A DNA stretch of 64,000 nt, taken from NCBI GenBank assembly GCA_031841125.1, contig CM063113.1:33811312-33875311 (forward strand), in the 5' to 3' direction. Below the pieces are notes generated by a model that worked only from the letters and a program-made list of their open reading frames with translations, searched no databases and was not told the DNA's origin. The translations under genes and the position numbers were made by a program. Below are positions 9,798-21,388 of this stretch, piece after piece; within the stretch, counting starts at the first letter, position 1; each line of letters opens with the position of its first letter. Source of the DNA: Acanthococcus lagerstroemiae (Eukaryota; Arthropoda; Insecta; Hemiptera; Eriococcidae).

Positions 9798-12700
9798 CTC
9801 CTCACAAGCGGACTTGCTAAGTCGATGACTGACTTTATACCCATAAACGATCGAATTGTAGCAATCAAAATTCAGACAATTCGTAAAATTCTCAACACTA
9901 TTCAAGTGTACGTGCCAACAGCAGACACGGTTGAATCTACTACCCCTGATCACGCTCTAATCTCTGACCATTTCGAACGAACCAAAAACGTCATGACATA
10001 TTTACGGCGTTTTGAATATGCAATTTTATTAACATGTCGAGATGTGTGTAGTGTATACAAATATACGCCGTGCGCAGCGGTCAGTTTCACAGACATGAGC
10101 GTAAGTAACCAATCTGGTGAGGCTCATGGAGGTAGGGGTTGATAAGTATCAACATAAGTCTGAACATCATTTCGCTCCTATAATTTTTCCGACAAAGGTG
10201 GTGAATTTGGGGAGTAAGCCCGACTTCCTTATTTGCGCCTACAGTCACAGACTAGAAAACTTCGACAGGCTGCCAATCGAAGGCCGTTTTCATTTGTGTT
10301 CGCCGCAGCTACGTCGCATGTAAACACAGACCTAGCTGCTGCTGTTTGCTGTTAGCTTTACACCCCAGCCGCGGCGCCCCGTACCTCGAAGTACAAAGGC
10401 GCCCACGATTGTGTTCGCTTTGTGTCGACGGTGCCGCCGGGCCTGGCGAGACACACAGATCAAACTGTGAGACGCGACAGAGCCGGAGACGGATTCGTCT
10501 ATATGTAAACACACGCGACGGAAGTGGGAAAACGGTGGAGATATAGAGCCACTTACACGTATATTCGTGTCAGCCAGCTTGGCGTATTCTAATTAAAGGC
10601 TGAAGGAAACTCATTAAGGAAGCGGTGGTGGCAGCATACCGCTTCCGAGCATACGGCGTGTACTCGTAAGGCTCGGCATAGTATGGCACGCGTGTACAAC
10701 TGTGTGTATTTATTGTCGCCTCCATCGACGCCGTTCAGGCTCTCACGTCTCACTCCGACCGCCATGTAATAACGCGTAATTAACATCGTATTCCCGGCGC
10801 TTCGATCCGATGTATACGTTGTTAAACATCGCGACGCGATCCGCCTTTCAGGCGAAGGGTTAGCCGAGCTGTAATCACGCGGTATTGTAAGCGTACAGAG
10901 GCGAATGATGGTTAAATTTAGCGCGAAACTGCATCGACTGCGAAATCGTCTTTCGAATCCGCTCGAGAAATATTCTTGTAGCTATTAATTTGCACCCACT
11001 TAACGTGCAGGTGTGTCGCGACCAGCGTGCGATTTTGCGAACCGGTGAGTAGGCATTTTAAACGGCGCGAGTGGACGCACGGTTGCGGGAACGAACTTCC
11101 AAAGGGGCCCGAATTATAGAAATCGTCAGAGATCCGCTACCGTCGACACGGGATGTCTATGATATGGAGGATATTTTGGATGTGGAAATGAGGCATCGTG
11201 AATTTGAGAACTCAAGATTGTAAGCGATTAGTTGGTCCTGGAAGAGGGAAGTTAACATAGCCAATCTGTGATGAAAGTATGCGTGTAAAAGGAGATTTTG
11301 ATGCTTCGTTGTTCGGGGGCCGATGTTGGGTTGAGGCAGCTAGTTTAAGAACACATTCATCCACTCCTCCGTGAGTTTGCAGTCATTTCTATGTGTTTTC
11401 TTCGCAAATAATCTGTGTAGCTAGCAGTGTGGCAAGTAAGTGAACTGCAGCTGTATGCTCTCCGGCACAAAGATGGAAGACTAACGCAAAACAACAAACT
11501 ATCCCCGACTAACCTGCCCAGGATTCGTGCGTCAGAAACCGCGATCGCCAACCGATACGACGCGACGCCTGAAGAAGAAGATAATGATGAAGTGTGATGA
11601 ACAAGGTACTGCATCATACGGCATACTTAAGACAACACAAGTGCGATGGACGGGGGTAATTGCTACAGTCCACCTAACATTATAAATTAAGCTGTACAAA
11701 ACATCGCAGCAATCGCCTTTCAAAATCGTCCCAAAAGATGGTAAGTTTGCTGTACATGTATGCGTATCAGGTATATGACAGGCGGGAGAGTTTTCGGCGA
11801 AGATGCTCTCATTTTAAGAAGCAAGCCGTTTTCAGACGAAAATACAACATGCTGTTCCGCTCTTTGTAACACACACGCCCTAGGGGGCAACAAATTAAAA
11901 CTTTTGGCTGCTAATAAACTCGCGTTATAATTAAACGCGCCGCTAATTTATTGCCCTGAGTAACGGTGGTAATTTGAATTTAATCGTTTTCGCAAAGTGG
12001 GCGTAGGTTTTGAGGCCGGTGGACACGGTGTTTTCGAAGAAACGGAGTACGAACATGTCAAGCTTTTACCGAAGAATTGTCAGAACAACTAGGCGCTGAT
12101 TTATGCCGATGGTTGCTCAATAAATAGTGTCTCAGGCGTTGAGTTAACGCAGAACAGCGGCAATGTGAATCAATACATGACGGGGTGTTTCACAAGCGGT
12201 CCCTTTTCACTTTTTGAACGAGCAGCAGAGACCAAGCTGGTCCTTTAAGCGACAAGGTTTGGTTTTTCAAGGGACGCCTCGAGGTCGCGAAGCCAGAAAC
12301 TTGATAGTTTTAAATGAGAAGGTATATGTTTCTTCCTTCCCGGAGTCTTCTATACGTTTATCTTCGACTTAGACGTATTGAATCTTTTGGTACCTTTCAA
12401 TTCTTCTTCTGGTTTTCAGGACTTTTTCAATTTCCTTCTTCCAGCTAAGAACAGTTCTACGAGTTTTCTGAAGTCTATGCAAAATCTTTCATATGAAGTG
12501 TAGTACAAATACCCACAGGTATAAAATAGAGTAGGCATACTATATGTAAGTTAGGTGCATACACAGGGGCTTCGCGATCGGCAGAATATAGGATCTCCAT
12601 CTCTCAATCAAGTTGGCCAGTTGTGGAAAAGTTCGTTGAATCTGATTGCATTTATGCGAAAGAGAATTCGTGCAAATGTTCCTCTGATAGTCGCAAGTTG

Positions 12701-13240
12701 ATTTTGTAAACTAGAAGCATTACAGAATACGAGATTTTAACCTACACCATCATAGCTCCATGTACTGGCGAGTTATGGAACGGTTTAAAAAATTTTGTTT
12801 CTTTTCGGCTGCACGCTAATGCTAATTATAAAACGGACGCAGGAGTTTTCACTTTTCATATTTTTCCAACCCGTATGTAACTGCGCATTCAGGCATGCTA
12901 CGGTGTCGCAATATAGCTTATTTTTTATTCTGTAATTCTTCAACTATTCAGGTATCAACTTTTGATCGTCAAAGGAACATTTGCGCGAATTCTGTTCAGG
13001 AAAATGTAGGATCAAGTCGGATTCCTTATGGTGGAAAAAATACACGGCGTTCGAATATTAATTTGCCTACATATATTTAGTGTTTTATCCAAGCTTAATT
13101 TTCAGTACTTCCAAAAAAAAAAAAAAAGTATTCCAAGCCCCCGCTACACTGTTTCCTGCCCCATATCTTTTTTTCAAAATTTTTCCGCCCATTCCTCTTC
13201 TCCTCTTCGAATACTGCGAAAAAACCGCATGTCTGAATAT
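9798..13240. other. Non-coding stretch, probably intronic or intergenic
   Basis: No gene supported. It is unique-looking DNA; 10300-11100 is richer in GC and CpG than its surroundings. Short open frames here have no recognisable domain. A ~90-bp segment at 9988-10075 is shared in inverted form with 27595-27690. Confidence 0.5.
9988..10075 (+). repeat. Dispersed repeat, partner at 27595-27690 (inverted)
   Basis: The block around CATGACATATTTACGGCG and ATGCAATTTTATTAACAT matches the complement of 27595-27690 with few changes. Both copies end in an ACGCCG motif. Family unknown. Confidence 0.7.
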
Positions 13241-13521
13241 TGTGGCGAATAATCCCGAACATTCGAGATAAACGAAAAAAGATCAACACATTTCGAGCAG
13301 CAGAATAGAAGTTCGATAATGAAGGCGATAAGGAGTTTCGCCGATAACGCCGGGATATACAATAAAGGCCGCTGGCCGTCGCCGTATAGTCTAGTTTTGT
13401 ATGCGATAAACTGTGCGTTCTCAAAACGATCTAGCTACTATTTTCGTGTGTTTGTATTAGTGTGACATTAAAAGTTCTTATTACGTGTTTTCGTGCATTT
13501 CTCGGTGCGAATCTCGTTACA
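13241..13521. repeat. Solo LTR, copy 1
   Basis: 281 bp starting TGTGGCGAATAATCCC and ending CTCGTTACA, flanked by ATAT on both sides (13237-13240 and 13522-13525), a 4-bp target duplication. A close homologue lies at 30278-30560 in the same orientation. TG...CA ends and no adjoining coding region point to a solo LTR left by LTR-LTR recombination. Transcription direction cannot be assigned. Confidence 0.8.
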
Positions 13522-14055
13522 ATATTTTCTTGACGCTACGCAGTGTACTGAAGAGAGACAACAACACTAAAACGATTGGCTCTCTCTATAGCATCAAACC
13601 GTTGTATTGCGTTACGTGCGTGTTTCAGTGTGTGTTCTATAGTTCGCTGCTACTAATTCGAGCAGTATCAGTGTCTCTAAAAAAAAATCAGATATTTTAA
13701 CAGAAAAAAATCGAAAATACTCCATTTTGTTGGCGCGTAGCCCTTTTAATGATTAAATAGGCATCTTTTTTGGACTTCAACTTTTTTTATCGTCTCGATG
13801 AGTACTATCAATTCTGGCGGTGTTCGGAACCTCTCTGAGAACACCTGTATAACAATCCATCTTAGGGAACGACTAATTGATGAATCACTATACAAAGAAA
13901 AAGGAAAGGAAAAAAAGACCTCCAAATAGTGATACTTTCTTCAGTGGCCGAAGGTAAAATTACCTTGAATGTATAACAAAATTTTGGATGTAAAATGAAA
14001 AGACCTACAGGCCCACTGTTGGGAAGCTGTAGCCAGAAGGAGGATCGAAAGAAGA
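13522..14055. other. Non-coding stretch
   Basis: AT-rich sequence between the solo LTR and the LINE relic. No gene or clear repeat seen. It carries an ACACCTGTATAAC motif near 13839. Confidence 0.4.
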
Positions 14056-14720
14056 CTTTTGTCACTTGGTGCAGCGTATGGCAATGCACGCATGCCAAAG
14101 TGGCTCCTCAGACACCGCACCCCCGGCCTTGGAACCTACCCTGTCGAGAATTGCATCGGCCAGAGAACGCTTTGAGGCTAGCGCGGGCTTCCATTTCACT
14201 TTTTCTTGATTCGGATTCGCGTTGCCGCCTGCCAGAGCCACTATGGAACATCCCACTGACCGAGGCAACGCTCACCCAACGTTAACCATTCGAGTGCACC
14301 ACACAGCCGGGCTGCGCTTCTTGTATCCCTCACCTCCTCGTCTTTGTACGTGTGGTAACGCAAGGAGGTGGTAATGGCGGGGTGAACCCTACTGGGTGAT
14401 CTGCAGCAGCTCTAGGATGATGCAGAAAGTTGTGTCGAGTGTGAGCCGAGCTTTGTATGTCGACTCTTTACCTCAACTACTCCGTCCCCGTCTACTTTTT
14501 CATGATGGCCGAAACGAAGACGGACACCCGATTCCATCCGTTCTCACTTTTCAGCATTTCCGGAACAGAGGTGTCCGGCGCGAGACGGTCACTATGTGTA
14601 GTACATTTCGCGATAGGATGATCCGTGTGGGAGATACGACTCTTCAAAAATTCATATTCCCAGAAATCTCGTACTATCTGCTCTACCTTCCTCTGAAGTT
14701 CGTCAACCGGGCGTACTTGA
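14056..14720 (-). pseudogene. R1-like LINE relic, C-terminus plus 3' UTR (copy 1)
   Basis: Shares long matches with 50256-50750, for example ATGCACGCATGCCAAAGTGG and GCAGCAGCTCTAGGAT. Minus-strand reading of 14500-14740 gives a decayed LINE tail (VDELQRKVEQIVRDF; then MLKSENGWNRV and VFVSAIMKK), resembling the C-terminus of R1/LOA-type reverse transcriptases. Frameshifts and stops make it non-functional. It is 5' truncated. Confidence 0.65.
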
Positions 14721-17105
14721 CATGTATTTTTAAAAGGGAATGCGCTAGGAAGCCATTCTCGGGGTTACGAAATCAGCCCTCGAGAAGAACGGTGCGGCCA
14801 AGATGGTGTCGTCAGCGACGCCCGCCACAATGATGTTAGCCCGCGCAGCGACATCGTATACAAATTATGGATTTTAATTTTCGCTTCCACGGCGCAGCAA
14901 ATAACTAGGCGAACGACGGTTTTAAAAATTCGCGGCAGCCGCATTCGAGAGAGCGTCCTCCGTGCTCCGTCAATGGCTGCGAATGTAAACAAAAGGTATT
15001 CACGTGCAGGAGACTCCTCGTTAATGGGTCATTAACTGAGTCGACGAATGCGAACGATATATACGCCCGGTAGACGATGGTGGCCCACTCGTCCAGAGTG
15101 CGGTGGAAAGGCGCGAAAAGGGGTGACTTTTTATTGCACATAATTTTGTCGGCTAAGGGTACTGCGGGTCATGGTTATGTACGAACGCTCGCGTTTTTAC
15201 GAGGTTGGTGCACGGATATTATTACGCCGAATCTCGGTAACTATGCAGGAATGCGTTTCAAAAATTGGCCCATTTTGCGATATTATAGTTTTTCCCCGGT
15301 ACCCTGTGTACATAGTACGTTGTTGTAATACTCATATAACCGAATTTCTGATGGTAAAAGGGATTTTGCTTCAGTCATATTTAATCCAGTCTAATTGGGT
15401 GCGGAGTGTACTGATGTTGAGGGGAAGGGGTGGATATTTTGTCCCAGTTTTCTGTCCCTGAGGATAAACTAAGCAAAAATTGCGAAGAGCTCAACAGCTC
15501 AATAGTTAGTCGTGACTAGTTTTTTAGGTCCTGAATAACGATCCTGTTATTAGTTCATAGTCCCGGAAATAGGAAGCTGTGAAAAAGGAAAAAATTGGGG
15601 GCAAAGGTTTCTTCTTCAGAAATATGTTCTATGAGGTCCTAGAAAATGTATCCTAAGAAGTTTAACGCCCCAGCTCGGCCGCTAACGTCGTGGGGAGGTC
15701 GAACGTTTCTTAAATTGAGGTTTGTTCGATTTTTCTCAAAAAATAAGCATTTTTGGAGAAAATGTCAAAGACAAAAGTTGTTTTTCCTGAAATTCTCTAT
15801 CGAATGGGACCCAATATGATCATTTTTGGAAGAAACAGGCCCACATAAATCGCCTTCAATGCAGCCAGAAAACCTAAAAATTTTGGAAATTGATGTTTTT
15901 TCCGATTTTTGTTCCAAAATATAGACTGTTAGGAGAATGTGTGAGAGATAAATATTTTTTGACATCAAATTCACCATATTTCCGGAAGAGAGGTATAGGT
16001 ATTAAGAAACCTCGGTGGAGTAATAAAAATAAAATTTGGGCCGACGCAATGGCATTTTCCGGTAGCCTTTTGGATCCAATCCTCCCTGCTCTTATTTAAC
16101 ATTGATAGAGGTTTATTTTATCAGGGAAGCTCCCCAGTTTAGGTCCTAAAATGAAATTTCTGCAAAGTTGTTGATCGATCGGATAACAGGAACACGTGTC
16201 GCGTGCTCTTTTCTCTATTTATTGGACTGGACAGTTTAAAGTAATAAAGATTTTTCCTTAATCCCGAGAATCATGTTGATGGATCTTTAGGCTGCTAATT
16301 AGGAAATTCTAAGTTGATTGGCTCCTTAATAATGGCTTCACTAGAGGGAAGAGGGAGTTGAGAAACAAGAAGGTGATTTATATGTTTTCGAAGTCACTAA
16401 ATTAGATTTTGAAATATTTTTTTCCACCTGACCCATTTCGGGGTGCAACTGGAGGAAGTTATCGAAATCTAGTGACGTTTTTTAATTAATTAATTAATGA
16501 AATGATGGAACTTGAGCAGCTTATTAATCTCTTCATCAAGTTGGAAATAAATAGGTTTCCTTTTTGTTATCGCAGTATTTGTTGATGAAGAAGCTCATTT
16601 CCGAAACGCGATAAGTCCATTCGCCATAATATATTCCACTTTCGAAACGCGGTGATTTTTATGGCTTCTAATGAAAATAGACCTTAGCGATTTCAGATTC
16701 TAAAATGGGTGATGTGTTTTTAAAAAGACACTTTTTAAACATATTGCCGTTTTTTGTCATGTGTCTTGTTATTCAAAAACTCAGTAAGTCTCTTCATTAT
16801 GTATTCTAGTTCCAAAACGCAGTGAGTCCGGTTTCTGGCGTTTTCTTCAGCCTAATTTTCATAACTATCTTAGTTTTGAAAAATAATGTCAAGATTGAGA
16901 CTAGTTCTTCTCGCGGTGGGGGGGGGGGATTAAAATTGAGATCTATATTTTTTGTGCTTTTTCATAAATGAGTGCGTGCAAATGAAAGGGGCCTAAGAGC
17001 AAAAACGTAGTTTTGAGATAAACGCGTTCAAAGTTTCAGTTTGTTACCACATGAGAATAAATAGAGATAAAAATGTGCGGTAAAAAAGGTACTAAACTAG
17101 ACGTC
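14721..17105. other. Non-coding stretch
   Basis: No gene supported. Near 16590, 16634 and 16812 a short motif of type TTCCGAAACGCGRTGAGTCC recurs, perhaps a decayed tandem repeat. There is a G-run at 16917-16928 and a (TAAT)n patch near 16480. Confidence 0.4.
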
Positions 17106-17450
17106 TTTAACGTTCCAAATCAGTTGATGTACCTTTGGTAGAAATATGTTCCTATTTTCGGCAATTTTTCAAAGTAGACTCTATGAGTGCCCTTTTCATT
17201 GGCAGTGAATTTTTGCGTCAAAATTGAATATTAATCTATGTTGTTATGGTCTAAAAAGGTATTCTAATGAGAAATTAATTTAACGTTCCAAATCAGTTGA
17301 TGTACCTTTGGTAAAAATAATCCTATTTTCGGCAATTTTTCAAAGTAGACTCTATGAGTGCCCTTTTCATTGGCAGTGAAGTTTTGCATTAAAATTGAAT
17401 ATTAATCTATGTTGTTATGGTCTAAAAAGGTATTCTAATGCGAAATTAAT
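17106..17450. repeat. 173-bp tandem duplication, two copies
   Basis: TTTAACGTTCCAAATCAGTT at 17106 recurs at 17279 and the full unit matches to about 95%, including ACTCTATGAGTGCCCTTTTC. The second copy ends near 17450. There are only two copies and no coding potential, so this is a recent local duplication or the seed of a satellite. Confidence 0.9.
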
Positions 17451-19049
17451 ACAAGAACACAACGAATCCACCAAACCAGTCAAATTTTTTCAGTAGTATT
17501 AAAAACTGCTTGAACAGAAAATTTAATAAGACTGATAACTCTGGGACTATTATAGATATCAACACGCGGTTTTCACTACTCGATAGAGCGCGCTTCAGAG
17601 CATCAGAACAGTCGATGTCCGCTAAAAGGCCTAATTGTCACTTAGGCCCCTTTCATTTGTACGCACTCAAATGTAGAAATATTTATTTTTCCCTCCCGCC
17701 TTCCACCTATTAAAGCCACTCTTAATGAGGCTAATAACTCAGGTCACGGAATCATCATTTGTCATCGAATCAGAGCAATCAAAAGACCGAGAAAAATTGT
17801 AAAATTTGAATTTTTGAAGTCACGACGAGCTCGGAAGAAATTTAGTCTGATAAAATTGTAAAATATGGAGAGGGAGGGGTATATGGAACATGTAGCGTTA
17901 TCCGATCGACCGATCGATGTAAAATTTCGTAGGAGTTTTATTGTACGTTTCCGAGAACTGATCTGGGGAGGCATCCTTGTAAGAATAAATCGATCGAGGG
18001 TGAATAAGAACCACTCTATTCGTAATCAATCAAATTGATGCGTTCCAACTTCAACTAATGTTAACTGAGAAAAATTTTATCGTTTTCTAATAAAATTTTG
18101 ATCGAAAGCTACAGACGTAGAGAATCGCGTGTCTGTAAGATTTGAATTCCTGTCCTCAAAATTTCATGAAATTAGAAAAATCTTTCTTTCTACAAGGCCT
18201 ATGTAAAACGGTGCTACTTGGAAGGGTTATTTTGAACCTCCCCTTTGTCACATTTCTGACGTAGATACGAGAAAATACAAAAGATAATTTTTATGGGAAA
18301 CCTAGTGTGGAAGAATTTTTGGCGAAATATTTTTCCTACATTCCATATTACTCTCTCCGATTCCCACGAGCCTCACCTACCTTTCTGCTGCTGGATACAT
18401 CTGCAACATATAGACAACAACCTTTCCCGAGCCCATGATAATAACAAAATTTAAAAAAACACAAAAAAAGTCTTGAAAGAGGAATCTGCGGTGATCACTC
18501 CCAGCGAATTTAATATTCTTAAGTATGTAAGTATTAAGTTTTTGAAATTTCATCCTGTGTGGTCATGTCTTCCGAACGGGATGCCCGATACATTCCATTG
18601 CCTACCCCTCTCTCCTTTCATCTTACAATGCGCTCTCGTTCGAGAACATTCCTTTATCCTTTTCAAGTCTTCTTCCTTTTCTTCTATTTTTTACTCTAAT
18701 CCCAGGTCTAGCAACCACTTATTTTTCTTATGTAGATTTTCTCACTCTGTTTGGTTTCTACGTACTTCATAATTTTCACCCCCATCCTCCATTCTGCAGT
18801 AGTTCTTGACGTCCTACGTTCCATATAAACTGAAACCTAAATTCGCACTAAAAGCGTTACTGCTGGAATACCTGGTAACCAACGCACTGAAGAAATTCGG
18901 CGAGAACATTTCATACAGACGCACTTTGCTCAGTACCAAAATGGCGAAATCGATATGCTCGAATGTATTACAATAATAGGTCACCGATTCCAGGGAGTTG
19001 ATTTATAATGGAAGTGCCACGCTGCGTATAAAGAAAAATCACTTATAAT
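17451..19049. other. Non-coding stretch, partly pyrimidine-rich
   Basis: No recognisable gene. The complement of 18470-18830 is purine-rich, like decayed LINE coding sequence elsewhere in this window, but I could not match it to a domain. Confidence 0.4.
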
Positions 19050-20090
19050 TAAATTATTACACAAAAACGGTCTCTGAAGTAATGCTCGAAAGGGCGGATT
19101 TCAGGGCTCGGGTTGAGAGCAAATTAGAAGAAAGAGGACATGAAAACCGAGGAATAATAGAGACATCGGCGCCAGTATCGATTAAAAAAGACATATTATA
19201 GATAGGATCATACACAAATAAACGCCACTGCTTCACACCACTGTCATCAGTGGCACCCAGCTGCGGTTTCACGAGTTTTCTGAGTTTGTAGAGGGTGGCT
19301 GGTATGGTTTGCCCCGAAGTTCACACCATTGGGTGCATCATCTGGCATTCTCACCATACTTCCAGTGATCACGACATTGTTTCCATGCAGGGTTACGTGG
19401 CTTACTGGAACTGCGTTGTTTACTTCCGTGAGGGGTTGAATCTCAGCGCCCTCGGTGCAGTGTGCGGCTACAACGTTCTGTGCTGTGCTACCGACGATTC
19501 GACTGTGAATTACCACTTAGGATAGCGGCTTCCAGGCGCTCTACATGGCAGTTAACAAATGCGTCCTCTGAAGACGATGATAAATTTTCGGAGCAAGGAG
19601 GTGTTGGTGCTATTGCAGTTGCAGTAACTGAACTACGTTGTCCCTCCCTTTCCCATGCCTTATCAGCGCCAACAGCAAGCTCCTGTAAGTCGGAGCTATT
19701 CATAACCGTGAGAATATCGGTAATACTGGATGGCAACTGGGCAAGAAATAATTGGCGGAGAACTCCATCTCCAACATGACTGCCTGCTAGCGACCTCATT
19801 TCACGCAGAAACACTGACGGCTTTTTCGAACCGCACTGCAAACGGCGGAGCAGTTTTTTGACACGCTCTGCTTCAGAGGGTTAAAACTCTTCCTTGATAC
19901 GATTCGTTAATGCGGTGTATGGGTTTACTGATGGCTCGTTAGTTATTAGATCATATATACTCGTTTCCCAATAACCATAGGAGTGCGGCAACAATAAAAT
20001 CATACTTATCTTGTTCCGACGTCCTACTTCCAATTTTTAGGCGAACATCAACTTGCTTAAGCCATAGACCAATACCTCCGAGTGAATCTA
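19050..20090 (-). pseudogene. Decayed Gypsy (CsRn1-type) gag and protease
   Basis: Minus-strand reading gives a gag core: WLKQVDVRLKIGSR and YDFIVAALL near 20070-19980, then KPSVFLREMRSLAGSHVGD and LRQLFLAQLPSSITDIL at 19841-19700. This resembles CsRn1-clade Gypsy gag. Further on comes a protease start, MSFLIDTGADVSIIP, near 19190. The frame changes at least twice and contains stops, so it is a relic. No RT, integrase or LTR is found next to it. It belongs to a different family from the complete Gypsy at 270-9792. Confidence 0.8.
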
Positions 20091-20539
20091 GATCGAACTT
20101 TCTTCTAGACTGTCATTGGTCTTCAAGGTTTTGATGTTTAACGCGGCAATGTGTAATGTGTAAGGAGTTTGGCTTTTTGGAGGTCGGATCAATGTTTTTC
20201 GGGGGGTTTGGTGCGCCAAAAGGATTTTTTTTTTATTATTCATTTATTCTGATGACTGGTAAATTCTGAACAATATTTTTATTACGTGAAAAAGTGCGTG
20301 ACTTTGAGTGCGATTTTGTCTGAGAGTGCGACCGTATAAATGGGGGCTGGGTGAGGGGGGGATGGTTTCTTTTTTTCATTTGCTCTCACCTGAGCCCTCG
20401 AACCGCCCTTTTGAGCATTACCTCAGGGACATCGGGGAGCCTTTTAGGGCTGCCTTAGCCCTCTTCTTTTCTTCCCGGGAATCGGCCTAGGTCAACTGCG
20501 CCATCTTCCTGTCGAATACCTGCATCACTAGCCCCATGG
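20091..20539. other. Non-coding stretch
   Basis: No gene. T-run near 20227-20236. The right half may be the poorly conserved 3' part of the adjacent SINE. Confidence 0.35.
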
Positions 20540-20803
20540 TTTATGACGGTGAGTTCAATGAGCACCGGCAGGTAGCGCCTTACCCATTTACAGCTTTCAG
20601 ATACTGGCGACCAATTACACACTTCTCGGAAGCCTCTGCTGTAAGTGGTTGTGACTCTGTGTGCGTTATCAGAATGCGGTATTAGGATGTGTGATGAGTT
20701 CTTTCTTGCATTACTGATAACAATGCCGGCGTTGGGAATCGAACCCGGTTCCTTCAGGTTTTATGAAGCCAAGTTCTTACCGCTACGCCACAGAGCCACC
20801 ACG
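20540..20803 (-). mobile_element. tRNA-derived SINE, copy 1
   Basis: The minus strand carries a pol III promoter: A box in TGGCGTAGCGGTAAG (20790-20776) and B box GGTTCGATTCC (20745-20735), with tRNA-like spacing. A conserved junction AACGCCGGCAT and a tRNA-unrelated body follow. SINEs move using LINE machinery. The tRNA cloverleaf is not intact enough for a working tRNA gene. The left boundary is approximate. Confidence 0.75.
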
Positions 20804-20809
20804 GGGGGA

Positions 20810-21388
20810 TGGTCTACAAAGGTCCTCATTTTTTGCTTCCATCTCTTCCATGAACTGTTTCAATTTTCGATGAGTGAGACTTTTATTGCCGCCCTTCACT
20901 AAATTGATGATCTTGACAACGCAATTCAAAAACCGATTTTCTATCAGCATTTTCCCGCACAAAGTTTCCTGATGAATAATACAGCGCATTTGTGGACACT
21001 TTATTTCTGCTTTTATCACCAATCCGACAGACCATTGTCGTTTCCTACCATCGCAGTGCACCATTTGTAACAATTGTTGAGCCCTTGTGAAAACTTTTTA
21101 CGCCTTCAGTACTATCAACGGACTTCATTACTGCGGCAAAGATATCCTTTCCTTTTGTCGTTTCATGCAAAGTGCACAGGTCACAGAATTCTTTTTTGAT
21201 TGAAAAGAAACTAACTGTGTAAACTATATTCATGTGACCGTTTTCGACAATTTTACCAATTTATTAAATACTCCAAATGATTCTTGCGGGCCGCGCTTTA
21301 GACAACCCTACTCTATATTAACCCTATCTATTTTTAATAACGATAAGTCATATTACTAGTCGACTTTTGATATTATGTGATCTTATTA
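20810..21388. other. Non-coding stretch
   Basis: Unassigned sequence between the SINE and the Tigger element. Short minus-strand open frames here show no recognisable domain. Confidence 0.4.

Noticed and set aside
10300..11100. CpG-rich stretch as promoter or first exon
   Set aside because: No TATA, initiator or splice-bounded open frame could be defended; base composition alone is not enough.
13095..13424. Ser/Arg-rich ORF on the minus strand across the solo LTR
   Set aside because: A similar ORF appears in the second solo LTR (29951-30463) only because the LTR sequence is shared; its downstream parts are unrelated.
20728..20803. tRNA gene
   Set aside because: A and B boxes are present, but the acceptor stem does not pair and a tRNA-unrelated body follows, so it is a SINE head. 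The same applies to 43300-43372.
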